From Pseudotabrizicola sp. (GTDB taxonomy: Bacteria > Pseudomonadota > Alphaproteobacteria > Rhodobacterales > Rhodobacteraceae), in the NCBI RefSeq assembly GCF_030656345.1, contig NZ_JAUSNR010000007.1, positions 47,365 through 111,364 of the forward strand: DNA of 64,000 bases. The letters are read 5' to 3'. The notes under the pieces were generated by a model, which saw only the letters and a program-made list of their open reading frames with translations, ran no database searches and had not been told where the DNA came from. Below, in pieces: positions 31,369-41,293 of the stretch. Numbering within the stretch: position 1 is the first letter of the stretch; each line of letters starts with the position of its first letter. The translations under genes were made by a program, and so were the position numbers.

Positions 31369-32414
31369 TGTCCGTGGTTGACCGCGATGCACCAGCCGTG
31401 CGGCTGTCTTTGATCGAGCGGGTGGACCCGGTGTGGTGGGTTATCGGGCTTGTGTTGCTGGCCATGCCCGCCTTTGCATCGAATTTCTTTCTGTTTCAGG
31501 TCTTTGGCTGGACCTTCATCCTTGGGATGATCGCGCTCAGTCTGATGTTCCTGGCGGGTTATGGCGGTATGGTCAGCCTGTTGCAGATGACGGTTGCGGC
31601 GCTGGCGGGCTATATGGTGGCGATCCTTGGCACCTCCGGGGTCGCGCTGAGCATCGGCTTGCCATGGTGGATCCATATCCCGGCGGCCATCCTCATCGCG
31701 GCGATCTTTGCCACGCTGATTGGCGCGCTGGCGGTGCGGACCGAAGGGATCTACACCATCATGATCACCCTCGCCATTGCCTCGGCCTTCTTTTACTTCA
31801 CCCGTCAGAACTACGGTGTGTTCAACGGCTATTCCGGCTTCAACCTGGTGGTCCCGCCGCGTCTGTTCGGGGTCGACTGGCGCCAGCCGGTGCCGTTCTA
31901 CTATCTGACGCTGGGCTGCGCGGTTCTGTCCTATGCCGCCGTTGTCTATGTGTCGCGCGCGCCGTTCGGGCTGGCGTTGCAGGGCGTGCGCGACAACCCG
32001 CGCCGGATGGCAGCCCTTGGGTTTTCCGTCACGGCGCACCGCATCGCGGCCTATACTTTTGCCAGTGTGATTGCCGCCATGGGGGGCATTCTGCTGGTCT
32101 GGCAAAATGCGCAGATCTCGCCGGGCACAGCAGGTCTGCCGGCGGTGTTCGACATTCTGGTGATTGCCGTGGTGGGCGGACTTAAGCGGCCCATTGGCCC
32201 CTTTATCGGTGCGCTCATCTACGTGCTGTTGCGCGTGTTCTCGCCCGATGTGCTGCTGGCCTTTGGGCTGTCGGGGGAACGCTTCAAGCTGATCATCGGG
32301 CTGGGCTTTCTGCTGATCGTGTTCTTCTCTCCTGATGGTGTGCTTGGCCTGTGGGAAAAATGGCGCGCCCGTCAGGCCCGGGGGTCAGATCCCTTGCGCG
32401 GAGGGCGGCCATGA
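31368..32414 (+). CDS. Branched-chain amino acid-type ABC permease (LivM-like)
   Basis: MFLAGYGGMVSLLQMTVAALAGYMVAIL; C-terminal VGGLKRPIGPFIGALIYVLL. Confidence 0.9.
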   Translation: MSVVDRDAPAVRLSLIERVDPVWWVIGLVLLAMPAFASNFFLFQVFGWTFILGMIALSLMFLAGYGGMVSLLQMTVAALAGYMVAILGTSGVALSIGLPWWIHIPAAILIAAIFATLIGALAVRTEGIYTIMITLAIASAFFYFTRQNYGVFNGYSGFNLVVPPRLFGVDWRQPVPFYYLTLGCAVLSYAAVVYVSRAPFGLALQGVRDNPRRMAALGFSVTAHRIAAYTFASVIAAMGGILLVWQNAQISPGTAGLPAVFDILVIAVVGGLKRPIGPFIGALIYVLLRVFSPDVLLAFGLSGERFKLIIGLGFLLIVFFSPDGVLGLWEKWRARQARGSDPLRGGRP

Positions 32415-33202
32415 CGATGCTTGATGCCGCTGCCGACCGGCTGGGGTCCGTCAGTTCCGGCAATGCGCTGGAGTTGCGCGGTGTGACCAAGATGTTCGGC
32501 GCACTGGCCGCGATTTCCGACATCACCCTGTCGGTCCGTCCGGGGGAACGGCGGGCCGTGCTGGGGTCGAACGGGGCGGGCAAGACCACGCTGTTCAATT
32601 GCGTGACCGGGGACTTTTTGCCGACATCCGGCACGATCCGGCTGTTTGGCGAGGATGTGACGGCCTTTCCCGCCCATGAACGCATCCGCCGTGGCCTGCG
32701 CCGGACCTACCAGATATCGCTGCTGTTCGGTGGGCTGACGGTGGCCGACAACGTCTACCTTGCCTGCCGGGGTGTCAGCCGCAGCCGGTTTTCCCTTGTG
32801 CGTCCGCGTCGGGGCGACCCTTTGCTGATCCGCGCGGCAGAACTGATCGAGGCGGTTCACATGACCGCCTCGCGCCATGCGATGGTGTCCGACCTGTCCT
32901 ACGGCCAGCAGCGCCAGCTTGAAATCGCGCTGGCGCTGGCGGGTGCCCCGCGCTTCATCCTGTTTGACGAACCGGCAGCGGGCCTGTCGCCGACCGAGCG
33001 GCAGGAGCTGGTGGCGATCCTCACCGGGCTGCCGCGCCACATCGGGTTCATCATCATCGAGCATGACATGGATGTGGCGCTGCGCGTGGCCGAAAACGTG
33101 ACGATGATGCACAACGGCCGCATTTTCAAAGAGGGCACCCCGGCCGAGATCGAGGGCGACCCCGAGGTTCAGGCGCTGTATCTCGGAGGTGGCCATGACT
33201 GA
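32411..33202 (+). CDS. ABC transporter ATP-binding protein (LivG-like)
   Basis: [60 protein letters not shown]. Confidence 0.9.
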   Translation: MTMLDAAADRLGSVSSGNALELRGVTKMFGALAAISDITLSVRPGERRAVLGSNGAGKTTLFNCVTGDFLPTSGTIRLFGEDVTAFPAHERIRRGLRRTYQISLLFGGLTVADNVYLACRGVSRSRFSLVRPRRGDPLLIRAAELIEAVHMTASRHAMVSDLSYGQQRQLEIALALAGAPRFILFDEPAAGLSPTERQELVAILTGLPRHIGFIIIEHDMDVALRVAENVTMMHNGRIFKEGTPAEIEGDPEVQALYLGGGHD

Positions 33203-35360
33203 GCGCAAGGGACCCGCCGCGCTGGAGGTGCGTGGTCTGAACGTCTATTATGGGGCCAGTCATGCCCTGCAGGGGGTGGACCTGCGGCTGTCGGGCGGCG
33301 TGCTGTCGGTCGTCGGGCGCAACGGCATGGGCAAGACCACGCTGTGCAAGGCGATCATGGGGTTGGTGCCGGTGTCTTCGGGCACGATCACCTTTGCGGG
33401 CCAGCCGCTGGTGGGCAAGGGATCTGCCGAGATTGCGAACATGGGCATTGGCTATGTGCCGCAGGGGCGCCGGCTGTGGCGGTCGCTGACCGTGGACGAA
33501 CATCTGCGCATGATGGCGGGCAGGCGGCCCGGCCCCTGGACCGTTGACCGGGTCTATGCAACCTTTCCGCGTCTGGCCGAGCGCAAGGGCAACGGCGGCG
33601 CGCAGCTTTCGGGGGGCGAGCAGCAGATGCTGGCAATTTCCCGCGCGCTTCTGGCCAACCCGCGCCTTCTGGTGATGGACGAGCCGACCGAGGGCCTTGC
33701 CCCGGTGATCGTGGCGCAGGTCGAAGAGATGCTGGTCCGTCTGGCCGAGGACGGCGACATGGACGTGCTGGTGATCGAACAGAACATCGGCGTCGCCTGC
33801 GGCGTGGCCGATACGGTCGCAATCATGGTCAACGGGCGGATCAACCGCATCGCCCCCGCCCGCGAACTGGCCGCCGACCGCGAATTGCAACAGCGCCTGC
33901 TGGGTGTGGGCCGCCACGGCGAGGAGGATGCGCCCGAGGCACAGGCCGCCGCGCCTCAGGCCACCGACGCGCCGAAGGCCGCGAAAATCTACATGGCCAA
34001 TCCAAAGCCGCCGACCCGCTGGTCGCAGCCCGTGCCGGTGCTGCAGCTGGAACAGATGGCGCGGCTGCAGACCACGGCCCCGGTGGCGCTGGCGCAGGCC
34101 GAAATCCGCCCGCTCAGCGCCACGGGCGAACAGGTGGTGATCGTGGCCGGAACGCTGGACACCAAGGGCGACGAGCTGCGCTATATCCGCGACCTGATCC
34201 GCGCGGGTGGGCTGGCCGTGCGGATGGTGGACCTGTCCACCACCGGCGGCCATTTTGGGGCCGAAATCCCCGCCCATCAGGTCGCGGCTTTCCACCCGCG
34301 CGGGGCTGCGGGCGTGTTTACCGGCGACCGTGGCACGTCGGTTGCCGGCATGACCGAGGCTTTCACGCGCTGGATGGCGCGGGCCTCCGGGGTGGCGGGC
34401 GTGATTTCCGCAGGCGGGTCTGGGGGCACCGCGATGGTGGCCCCGGCGCTGCGCGGACTGCCCGTGGGCGTGCCCAAGCTGATCGTCTCGACCGTGGCGA
34501 GCGGCGAGGTGTCAAAATACGTCGGCCCCAGCGATATCATGATGATGCATTCGGTGGCCGATGTGCAGGGCCTGAATGCCATTACCGAAGAGGTGCTGGG
34601 CAACGCGGCACAGGCCATGATCGGCATGGTGCAGGCCCGCCGTGCCGCGCGCCCGCGCGCGGCTGGCAAACCTGCGATCGGGCTGACCATGTTCGGTGTC
34701 ACCACGCCTTGCGTCCAGCAGATCACCACGGCGCTGCGCGACGAATACGATTGCCTCGTGTTCCACGCCACCGGCATCGGCGGGCAGGCGATGGAAAAGC
34801 TGGTGGATGGCGGCAAGGTTCAGGGCGTCATCGACGTGACCACGACCGAGGTCTGCGACATGATGTGGGGCGGCGTCTTTCCGGCTACCGAAGACCGCTT
34901 CGGCGCGGTCATCCGCCGCCGCATGCCATACGTGGGATCGGTCGGCGCGCTGGATATGGTGAATTTTGGCGCACCCGACACCGTGCCCGAAAAATACCGT
35001 GGGCGGCTGTTTTATGAACACAACCCGCAGGTCACGCTGATGCGGACCACGCCTGCCGAGAACACCGCGATGGGCCGATGGATCGCCGCGCGGCTGAACG
35101 AGATGGAGGGGCCGGTGCGGTTCTTCCTGCCCGAGGGCGGCGTCTCGGCGCTGGATGCGCCCGGCCAGCCGTTTCACGATCCCGCCGCCCGCGCCGCCCT
35201 TTACACCGCGATCGGGGAAACGCTGCGCCAGACCGCGACGCGCCAGCTGATCCGCCTGCCGCATCATATCAATGATCCAGCCTTTTCCCAGGCGCTTGTC
35301 GCTGCGTTCCGCAGCCTGCATGGGGCCCCGAAAACCCGCCGAAAGGATGCCCGCAAATGA
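33195..35360 (+). CDS. Fusion: LivF-like ABC ATPase + Tm-1-like ATP-binding (UPF0261) domain
   Basis: N-half: [25 protein letters not shown] and [34 protein letters not shown]-half: [26 protein letters not shown]...[41 protein letters not shown]; one open frame. Confidence 0.87.
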   Translation: MTERKGPAALEVRGLNVYYGASHALQGVDLRLSGGVLSVVGRNGMGKTTLCKAIMGLVPVSSGTITFAGQPLVGKGSAEIANMGIGYVPQGRRLWRSLTVDEHLRMMAGRRPGPWTVDRVYATFPRLAERKGNGGAQLSGGEQQMLAISRALLANPRLLVMDEPTEGLAPVIVAQVEEMLVRLAEDGDMDVLVIEQNIGVACGVADTVAIMVNGRINRIAPARELAADRELQQRLLGVGRHGEEDAPEAQAAAPQATDAPKAAKIYMANPKPPTRWSQPVPVLQLEQMARLQTTAPVALAQAEIRPLSATGEQVVIVAGTLDTKGDELRYIRDLIRAGGLAVRMVDLSTTGGHFGAEIPAHQVAAFHPRGAAGVFTGDRGTSVAGMTEAFTRWMARASGVAGVISAGGSGGTAMVAPALRGLPVGVPKLIVSTVASGEVSKYVGPSDIMMMHSVADVQGLNAITEEVLGNAAQAMIGMVQARRAARPRAAGKPAIGLTMFGVTTPCVQQITTALRDEYDCLVFHATGIGGQAMEKLVDGGKVQGVIDVTTTEVCDMMWGGVFPATEDRFGAVIRRRMPYVGSVGALDMVNFGAPDTVPEKYRGRLFYEHNPQVTLMRTTPAENTAMGRWIAARLNEMEGPVRFFLPEGGVSALDAPGQPFHDPAARAALYTAIGETLRQTATRQLIRLPHHINDPAFSQALVAAFRSLHGAPKTRRKDARK

Positions 35361-36184
35361 TCCGCCGCGACGATATCCTGCACAAGTTCCGTGGCATGAT
35401 CGCCGATGGCATTCCCATCGTGGGCGGCGGCGCGGGCACGGGCCTGTCGGCCAAATGCGAAGAGGCGGGCGGGATCGATCTGATCGTCATCTACAACTCG
35501 GGCCGCTACCGCATGGCGGGCCGGGGCTCGCTCGCAGGGCTGATGCCTTATGGCGACGCGAACGGCATCGTGGTCGAGATGGCCGCCGAGGTTTTGCCGG
35601 TGGTGAAGCACACCCCCGTTCTGGCCGGCGTCTGCGCCACCGACCCCTTCCGCCTGATGGATGTGTTTCTGGACGACCTCAAGCGGATCGGCTTTTCCGG
35701 TGTCCAGAACTTTCCCACCGTGGGGCTGATCGACGGCACCTTCCGCGCGAACCTTGAAGAAACCGGGATGAGCTATGCGCTGGAAGTGGAGATGATCGCC
35801 AAGGCCCGCGCCCGCGACATGCTGACCACGCCTTACGTGTTTGACGCGGCATCGGCGGCCGCCATGGCGGGGGCGGGGGCCGATATCATCGTGTGTCATC
35901 TGGGCCTGACCACCGGCGGCAGCATCGGGGCGGAAACCGCGCTGAAACTAAGCGATTGCCCGGCACTGGTTGATGACTGGGCCGCGGCGGCTCTGGCGGT
36001 GAACCCTGATGCCATCGTGCTGGTCCATGGCGGGCCGGTGGCGATGCCGGAGGATGCCGAATACGTCCTGAAAAATACAAAGCACTGCCACGGCTTCTAC
36101 GGAGCCTCTTCCATGGAGCGGCTGCCGACAGAGATGGCGCTGACCGAACAGACCAAGCGTTTCAAACAAATTCAAGGCCGATAG
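35357..36184 (+). CDS. Phosphoenolpyruvate-hydrolase-like TIM-barrel protein
   Basis: [53 protein letters not shown] overlaps the stop of the Tm-1-like gene. Confidence 0.82.
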   Translation: MIRRDDILHKFRGMIADGIPIVGGGAGTGLSAKCEEAGGIDLIVIYNSGRYRMAGRGSLAGLMPYGDANGIVVEMAAEVLPVVKHTPVLAGVCATDPFRLMDVFLDDLKRIGFSGVQNFPTVGLIDGTFRANLEETGMSYALEVEMIAKARARDMLTTPYVFDAASAAAMAGAGADIIVCHLGLTTGGSIGAETALKLSDCPALVDDWAAAALAVNPDAIVLVHGGPVAMPEDAEYVLKNTKHCHGFYGASSMERLPTEMALTEQTKRFKQIQGR

Positions 36185-36194
36185 GGAGCATGAC

Positions 36195-39134
36195 ATGACC
36201 GGGCAACTGATCGGACAACTGATCTTGTGGCTGATTGTGGCGATTGTCGCCATCGCAATCCTCTACTGGGTGATGCAATGGCTGTTTCGCAGGTCCACCA
36301 AGGAAGTCGCCTTTGTGCGCACCGGATTTCTGGGCGAAAAGGTGGTGATCGACGGCGGTGCCTTCGTCTGGCCGATCATTCACGATATCACGCCTGTGAA
36401 CATGAACGTGCTTCCGCTCAAGGTCAGCCGCACCAAAGGGGCCGCGCTGATCACCAAGGACCGGATGCGCGTGGATGTGGAGGCAGAATTCTACGTCCGC
36501 GTGCGGCCCACCCCGGCCTCGGTTGCCACTGCGGCCTCGACCCTTGGCCGCCGCACACTGGAACCCGAAACGCTGCATGCGCTGCTGTCGGGCAAGTTCG
36601 AAAGTGCGCTTCGTGCGGTTGCCGCCGAGATGGAAATGGGTGCCATGCACGAGACCCGCGCCACCTATGTGGCCCGCGTGCGTGAGGCGGCACAGGAAGA
36701 TCTGGAGAAGAACGGGCTTGAACTGGAATCCGTGGCCATTCTGGACATTGACCAGACCAGCCTGGAATTCTTCAACCCCTCCAACCGGTTCGATGCCGAA
36801 GGTCTGACCGTCCTGATCAAGGACATCGAGGCCCGCCGCAAGATCCGCAACGACATCGAACAGGATGCGATGATCCAGATCCGCACCCGCAACCTTGAGG
36901 CCGAAAAGCAGGCGCTGGAGATCGAGCGGGCATCCGAGGAAGCGCGCCTTGAGCAGGAACGCGATGTGGAATTCCGCCGCGCCCGGCAGCGCGCCGAACT
37001 GGCCCGTGAACGTGCCACCCGCGAGACCGAGGCGGAAGAGGCCCAGATCACCTCACGCGAGGTGATCGAGATGGCACGCATCGCCAATGAGCGCACCATT
37101 GCCGAGGCCCGGATCGCATCGGAGCTTGATATCCGGGGCCGCGAGATTGCACGGCAAAAGGCGGTCGATGCCGATGAGCTTGCCGCGCGCGAAGACATCG
37201 AACGCGCGCGGATTCTTCAGGAACGTGCTCTGAAAGAGGCGCGCATCACGAATGAACAGGAAACCAGCACACAGGAAATCGCCCGCGCCCGCGCGCTGGA
37301 GGCCGCAGAGATCGAGGCACGCGAGGCCACCGAACGCGCCCGTATCGCGCAGGAAAAGGCGCTGACAGAGGCGCGCATTGCCAAGGACCGGGAAACTCAG
37401 GCCCTTGAAATCGCGCGCCAGCAGGCCACCGCCCAGGCCGAGATCGAGGCGGCCGAGGCCACTGAGAAGCGCAACATGGCCAAGACCTTGCTGATCAATC
37501 AGACCCGCATCCGGGGCGAGGAAACCATCCGCAAGCAGGAGATTGACCGTCAGAAGTCGTTGGACGAGGCCGAAATCGCCGCCCATGAGGCGACTGAACG
37601 GCTGCGCATCGTACAGGCAGCGCAGGTGTCCGAGGCGCGCATCAGCGAGGACCAGCGCATCCGTGAGATGGAAATCAGCCGCCAGCAGGCTATCGAGGCG
37701 GCCGAGATCGCCGCCGGTCAGGCCGTCGATGCCGCACGCATCGCACGCGAAAAGGCGGTGGCCGCAGAACGCATCGCCGCAGACCTTGCGACCCGCAGCA
37801 CCGAGATTGCGCGCGACACCGCGCTGGATCAGGCGCGCGTGGCGTCAAGCCAGACCGTCGATCAGGCCCGCATTGTCACCGAACAGGCGCTGGACGAGGC
37901 GCGCGTCGCCGCCGAACAGGCGGTGGAGGCCGCCCGCATCGCCCAGAAACGCAGTCTGGAGGCTGAACGCATTACCGCCGAACAGGCGGTGCGCACCCAG
38001 GCCATCACCCGCGATAAGGCGCTGGAAGCGGCCGAGATTGCCCGCCGCGAGGCGGTGGAGCGCGCCCGTATTGCCGCCGATCTGGCGCTGGAACAGGACC
38101 GCATCAGCAGTCAGAAAACCCGCGAGGTCACCGATATCGACCGCAAGCGCGAGGTCGAGGCCGCCGAAGATGCACGCGTGGTCGATCTGGCCACGGCCAA
38201 ATCTGCCCGCGCCGCAGCCGAGGCCGAGGTCCGGCGCGCGCAACTGGCCGCGCAGGCCTCTGTAGAGACCGCTGAGGTGGAGCGCGACCGCGCCGTCGAG
38301 ACCGCCCGCGTGGAACGCCGCCAGTCTTTGGAGCAGTTGGAAATCGCCCGCGTGCAGGCCCTGCGCGAAGCCGAGATCGAGTCACAGGAAGATGTGGAAC
38401 GCACCCGGATCGCTTCGGAACGCGGCCTCGACGAGATCCGCATCGCCCATCAGACCGAACGCCGCCGTCTGGAGGTGGAGCGCGAGCGCAGTGTGGAAAC
38501 GGCCCAGATGGAAAAGGCCATTTCCCTTTACCAGAAGTCACTGGAGGAAAGTGCCGCCCGGGCCGAGGCCGACGTTGCCCGCGCTCTGGCAGCGCAGGCC
38601 GAGGAAAAGGTCAAGACCGTGCGCGAAACCGAAGTGGCCGAGCGCCGGAAATCCGTCGATGTGCTGATGGCCGAGAAAGCCGCAGCAGAGGCACGGCTGA
38701 TGGCCGAGGCGGCGCAGGTCCGCGCCGTGGTCGAGGCGGAAGCGGCCAAGCTGATCAACGAAGCCGAAAACATCCTGACCGACGAAGCGCGCCATTCGTT
38801 GTTCAAGCGCAAGATGCTGGAGCATGTCGAAGGGATCGTCGCCGCATCGGTGAAGCCGTTGGAGAAAATTCAGGACATCAGGATCATGCAGCTTGACGGC
38901 ATGGGCGGCGGCGGTGGCAGCGGTGGCAGCCCCACCGATGAGGTCATCAACTCTGCCCTGCGCTACCGGGTGCAGGCCCCGCTGATCGACAGCCTGTTGT
39001 CTGACATCGGGATCGAGGGCGGCACCCTTGCCAAACAGGGCGGCCTGATCCGCGAGGCTTCTGATCTGGGCCGCATCGCTGCTGAGGCGTCGAAGAAAAG
39101 GCCCGAGGAGAAAAAGCCCGAGGAGAAGAAATAG
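36195..39134 (+). CDS. Giant flotillin/SPFH-domain protein with 11-residue (hendecad) repeat coiled coil
   Basis: N-terminal TM + FVRTGFLGEKVVIDGGAFVWPIIHDITPVNMNVLPLKVSRTKGAALITKDRMRVDVEAEFYVRV (flotillin-type); long alpha-helical 11-aa repeat region. Confidence 0.87.
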   Translation: MTGQLIGQLILWLIVAIVAIAILYWVMQWLFRRSTKEVAFVRTGFLGEKVVIDGGAFVWPIIHDITPVNMNVLPLKVSRTKGAALITKDRMRVDVEAEFYVRVRPTPASVATAASTLGRRTLEPETLHALLSGKFESALRAVAAEMEMGAMHETRATYVARVREAAQEDLEKNGLELESVAILDIDQTSLEFFNPSNRFDAEGLTVLIKDIEARRKIRNDIEQDAMIQIRTRNLEAEKQALEIERASEEARLEQERDVEFRRARQRAELARERATRETEAEEAQITSREVIEMARIANERTIAEARIASELDIRGREIARQKAVDADELAAREDIERARILQERALKEARITNEQETSTQEIARARALEAAEIEAREATERARIAQEKALTEARIAKDRETQALEIARQQATAQAEIEAAEATEKRNMAKTLLINQTRIRGEETIRKQEIDRQKSLDEAEIAAHEATERLRIVQAAQVSEARISEDQRIREMEISRQQAIEAAEIAAGQAVDAARIAREKAVAAERIAADLATRSTEIARDTALDQARVASSQTVDQARIVTEQALDEARVAAEQAVEAARIAQKRSLEAERITAEQAVRTQAITRDKALEAAEIARREAVERARIAADLALEQDRISSQKTREVTDIDRKREVEAAEDARVVDLATAKSARAAAEAEVRRAQLAAQASVETAEVERDRAVETARVERRQSLEQLEIARVQALREAEIESQEDVERTRIASERGLDEIRIAHQTERRRLEVERERSVETAQMEKAISLYQKSLEESAARAEADVARALAAQAEEKVKTVRETEVAERRKSVDVLMAEKAAAEARLMAEAAQVRAVVEAEAAKLINEAENILTDEARHSLFKRKMLEHVEGIVAASVKPLEKIQDIRIMQLDGMGGGGGSGGSPTDEVINSALRYRVQAPLIDSLLSDIGIEGGTLAKQGGLIREASDLGRIAAEASKKRPEEKKPEEKK
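37077..38165 (+). repeat. Coding tandem repeat, 33-nt (11-aa) period, no indel across the run
   Basis: Units such as EIARARALEAA/EIEAREATERA/RIAQEKALTEA/RIAKDRETQAL; GAG at 37143 and GAT at 38133 start units exactly 30 x 33 nt apart. Confidence 0.85.
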
Positions 39135-39572
39135 ATGCCGCGCGTATATATCTCTTCGGTCATCGACGCGCCCGCGGCAAAGGTATGGGACAAGGTCCGC
39201 GATTTCAACGGATTGCCGCGCTGGCATCCCCGTATCCGCGACAGCCGGATCGAGAATGGCGAACCCGCAGACCGGGTGGGGTGCGTCCGCGACTTTCACC
39301 TGCAAAACGGTGACCGCATCCGCGAAAAGCTGCTGGGCCTGTCGGATTTCGATCTGTTCTGCACCTATGCGATCCTCGAATCCCCGATGCCCCTGACCGG
39401 CTATGTTGCGACCCTGCGGCTGACGCCGGTTACGGATGGCGACCGGACCTTTGCGGAATGGACGGCCGAGTTCGACTGCGAGGATGCGGTGGCCGAAGAT
39501 CTGGTGTCAGGCATCGGCACGAATGTCTTTCAGGCCGGTTTCGACGCGCTCAAGCGCCAGATGGCGGGTTGA
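39135..39572 (+). CDS. SRPBCC-family protein (polyketide cyclase/CoxG-like fold)
   Basis: SSVIDAPAAKVWDKVRDFNGLPRWHPRI...DRVGCVRDFHLQNGDRIREKLLGLSD. Confidence 0.82.
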   Translation: MPRVYISSVIDAPAAKVWDKVRDFNGLPRWHPRIRDSRIENGEPADRVGCVRDFHLQNGDRIREKLLGLSDFDLFCTYAILESPMPLTGYVATLRLTPVTDGDRTFAEWTAEFDCEDAVAEDLVSGIGTNVFQAGFDALKRQMAG

Positions 39573-39575
39573 GCG

Positions 39576-40022
39576 ATGGTAAAGGTGGTCAAAAGCACGG
39601 TCATGCAGGCCCCCGTCGAGGCGGTCTGGGATGTGATCCGCGATTTCAACGGTCATGACCGCTGGCATACCATCGTGGCGGAAAGCCATGTGGAAAAGGG
39701 CTGGCCCTCTGACCGGATCGGCTGCGTGCGCAATTTCCGCCTGACGGACGGGGCGAACCTGCGCGAGCAGCTCCTGACCCTGTCAGATGCAGACATGGCG
39801 TTCAGCTATTGCCTGCTCGACACGCCGGTGCCGCTTCTGAACTACGTCGCCCATGTGCGGCTGTCGCCCGTCACCGATGGCGACCGCACCTTCTGGCATT
39901 GGGAAAGCCGCTTCGACACGCCGCCGGGACGCGAGCGGGAATTGCACGACATGGTGGCAGAGCACGTCTATCAGGGCGGCTTTGATGCCGTCCGCGCCCA
40001 TATGGGGCTGGAGGGATCATGA
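39576..40022 (+). CDS. SRPBCC-family protein, paralogue of the preceding gene
   Basis: STVMQAPVEAVWDVIRDFNGHDRWHTIV...DRIGCVRNFRLTDGANLREQLLTLSD aligns along its length with the previous gene. Confidence 0.82.
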   Translation: MVKVVKSTVMQAPVEAVWDVIRDFNGHDRWHTIVAESHVEKGWPSDRIGCVRNFRLTDGANLREQLLTLSDADMAFSYCLLDTPVPLLNYVAHVRLSPVTDGDRTFWHWESRFDTPPGRERELHDMVAEHVYQGGFDAVRAHMGLEGS

Positions 40023-40819
40023 CGATACAGGTGGAAACCTATACCACGCTGGCCGAGGCGGCGCGCGCCATGGGGACGGATGCCACCTATCTTGGGGGCG
40101 GTACGCTGGTCATGCGCGACGTGAATGCCGGCGTGGCCCCGGCGCGGATCCTGCGGGTGACAGACCCGACCTTACAACAGATCCGCACGCAGGGGGACGG
40201 GGTATCCATCGGGGCCGGGGTGACGATGGCAGCGGTTCTCGCCGCGCGGGAACTGGACTGGCTGCACCCGGTCGCGCGGTCCGTGGGCGGGCCGCAGGTG
40301 CGCAACATGGCCACGGTGGGGGGCAATCTGTTTGCCGCCCATCCTTACGGCGATTTCACCGCGGCACTGCTGGCTTTGGGCGCGCGCGTTGTGGCGGTCG
40401 GGCAGGGCGCACGCCCGCTGGAAGACCTGCTGCGCGACCGTGGACGCGCCGCGCTGATCGCCAGCATCGAGGTGCCGCGCCCGCGCAACCCGGCTGACTT
40501 TGCCTTTGCCAAGGTCAGCCGGATCAAGCCCAAGGGCGTGTCGGTTCTGTCCATTGCCGTGCATCTGCCGCGTGAAGGCGGGCGGATACGGGGCGCGCGC
40601 GTGGCTTTCGGTGCCATGGGGCCGACGCCGCTGCGCGCGGCGGCGGTGGAGCGGGTGCTGGAAGGGCAGGCGCTGGACGCGGCCACGATCGCGCGAGCGG
40701 CGCAGGTGGCATCCGAGGGGCTGGACCCGCCGACCGATGCCATCGCCAGCGCATGGTATCGGCGCGAGGTGGCGGGGGTGCATCTGCGCCGCCTGCTGGA
40801 ACGGATGGGGGGCCGCTAG
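40019..40819 (+). CDS. Molybdenum hydroxylase FAD-binding subunit (CoxM/XdhB-like)
   Basis: ATYLGGGTLVMRDVNAG; VRNMATVGGNLFAAHPYGDFTAALLALGARVV. Confidence 0.9.
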   Translation: MTIQVETYTTLAEAARAMGTDATYLGGGTLVMRDVNAGVAPARILRVTDPTLQQIRTQGDGVSIGAGVTMAAVLAARELDWLHPVARSVGGPQVRNMATVGGNLFAAHPYGDFTAALLALGARVVAVGQGARPLEDLLRDRGRAALIASIEVPRPRNPADFAFAKVSRIKPKGVSVLSIAVHLPREGGRIRGARVAFGAMGPTPLRAAAVERVLEGQALDAATIARAAQVASEGLDPPTDAIASAWYRREVAGVHLRRLLERMGGR

Positions 40820-41293
40820 ATGGCGAAACGACCTGTGACATTCACCCTGAACGGACACGACCGCGCGGCCTTTGCCGATGACGGTCAGAACCTGCTGGAC
40901 TTTCTGCGCCGCAGTGTCGGCGACATGTCGCCAAAATATGGCTGCGGTCAGGGCACCTGCGGTGCCTGCACCGTCACCATCGACGGAGCCACGCATCTGG
41001 CCTGCCTGACGCTGGCCGAGGCGGTGCAGGGCTGCCGGGTCGAGACCGCCGCAGGGCTGGCCACACCCGCATTGCACCCGCTGCAAGAGGCGTTCATGGA
41101 ACATTTCGCGGCCCAGTGCGGCTATTGCACGCCCGGCATGCTGATTTCGGCCAAGGCGCTTCTGGACCGCAATCCTGCGCCCACGCGCGATGAGGTGATC
41201 GAGGCGATCAGCGGCAATATCTGCCGCTGCACCGGGTATGAGCCGATTATCTCGGCCATCCTGTCGGTGGCTGGCGGGAGGGTGCGGGCATGA
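40820..41293 (+). CDS. Molybdenum hydroxylase [2Fe-2S] subunit (CoxS/XdhC-type)
   Basis: KYGCGQGTCGACTVTIDG and QCGYCTPGMLISAKALL...ISGNICRCTGYEPI. Confidence 0.95.
   Translation: MAKRPVTFTLNGHDRAAFADDGQNLLDFLRRSVGDMSPKYGCGQGTCGACTVTIDGATHLACLTLAEAVQGCRVETAAGLATPALHPLQEAFMEHFAAQCGYCTPGMLISAKALLDRNPAPTRDEVIEAISGNICRCTGYEPIISAILSVAGGRVRA

Noticed and set aside
37077-38165. 33-nt periodic DNA considered as a CRISPR or VNTR array
   Set aside because: Units share protein-level pattern, not near-identical DNA; lies in frame in a coding gene, so it is a coiled-coil repeat
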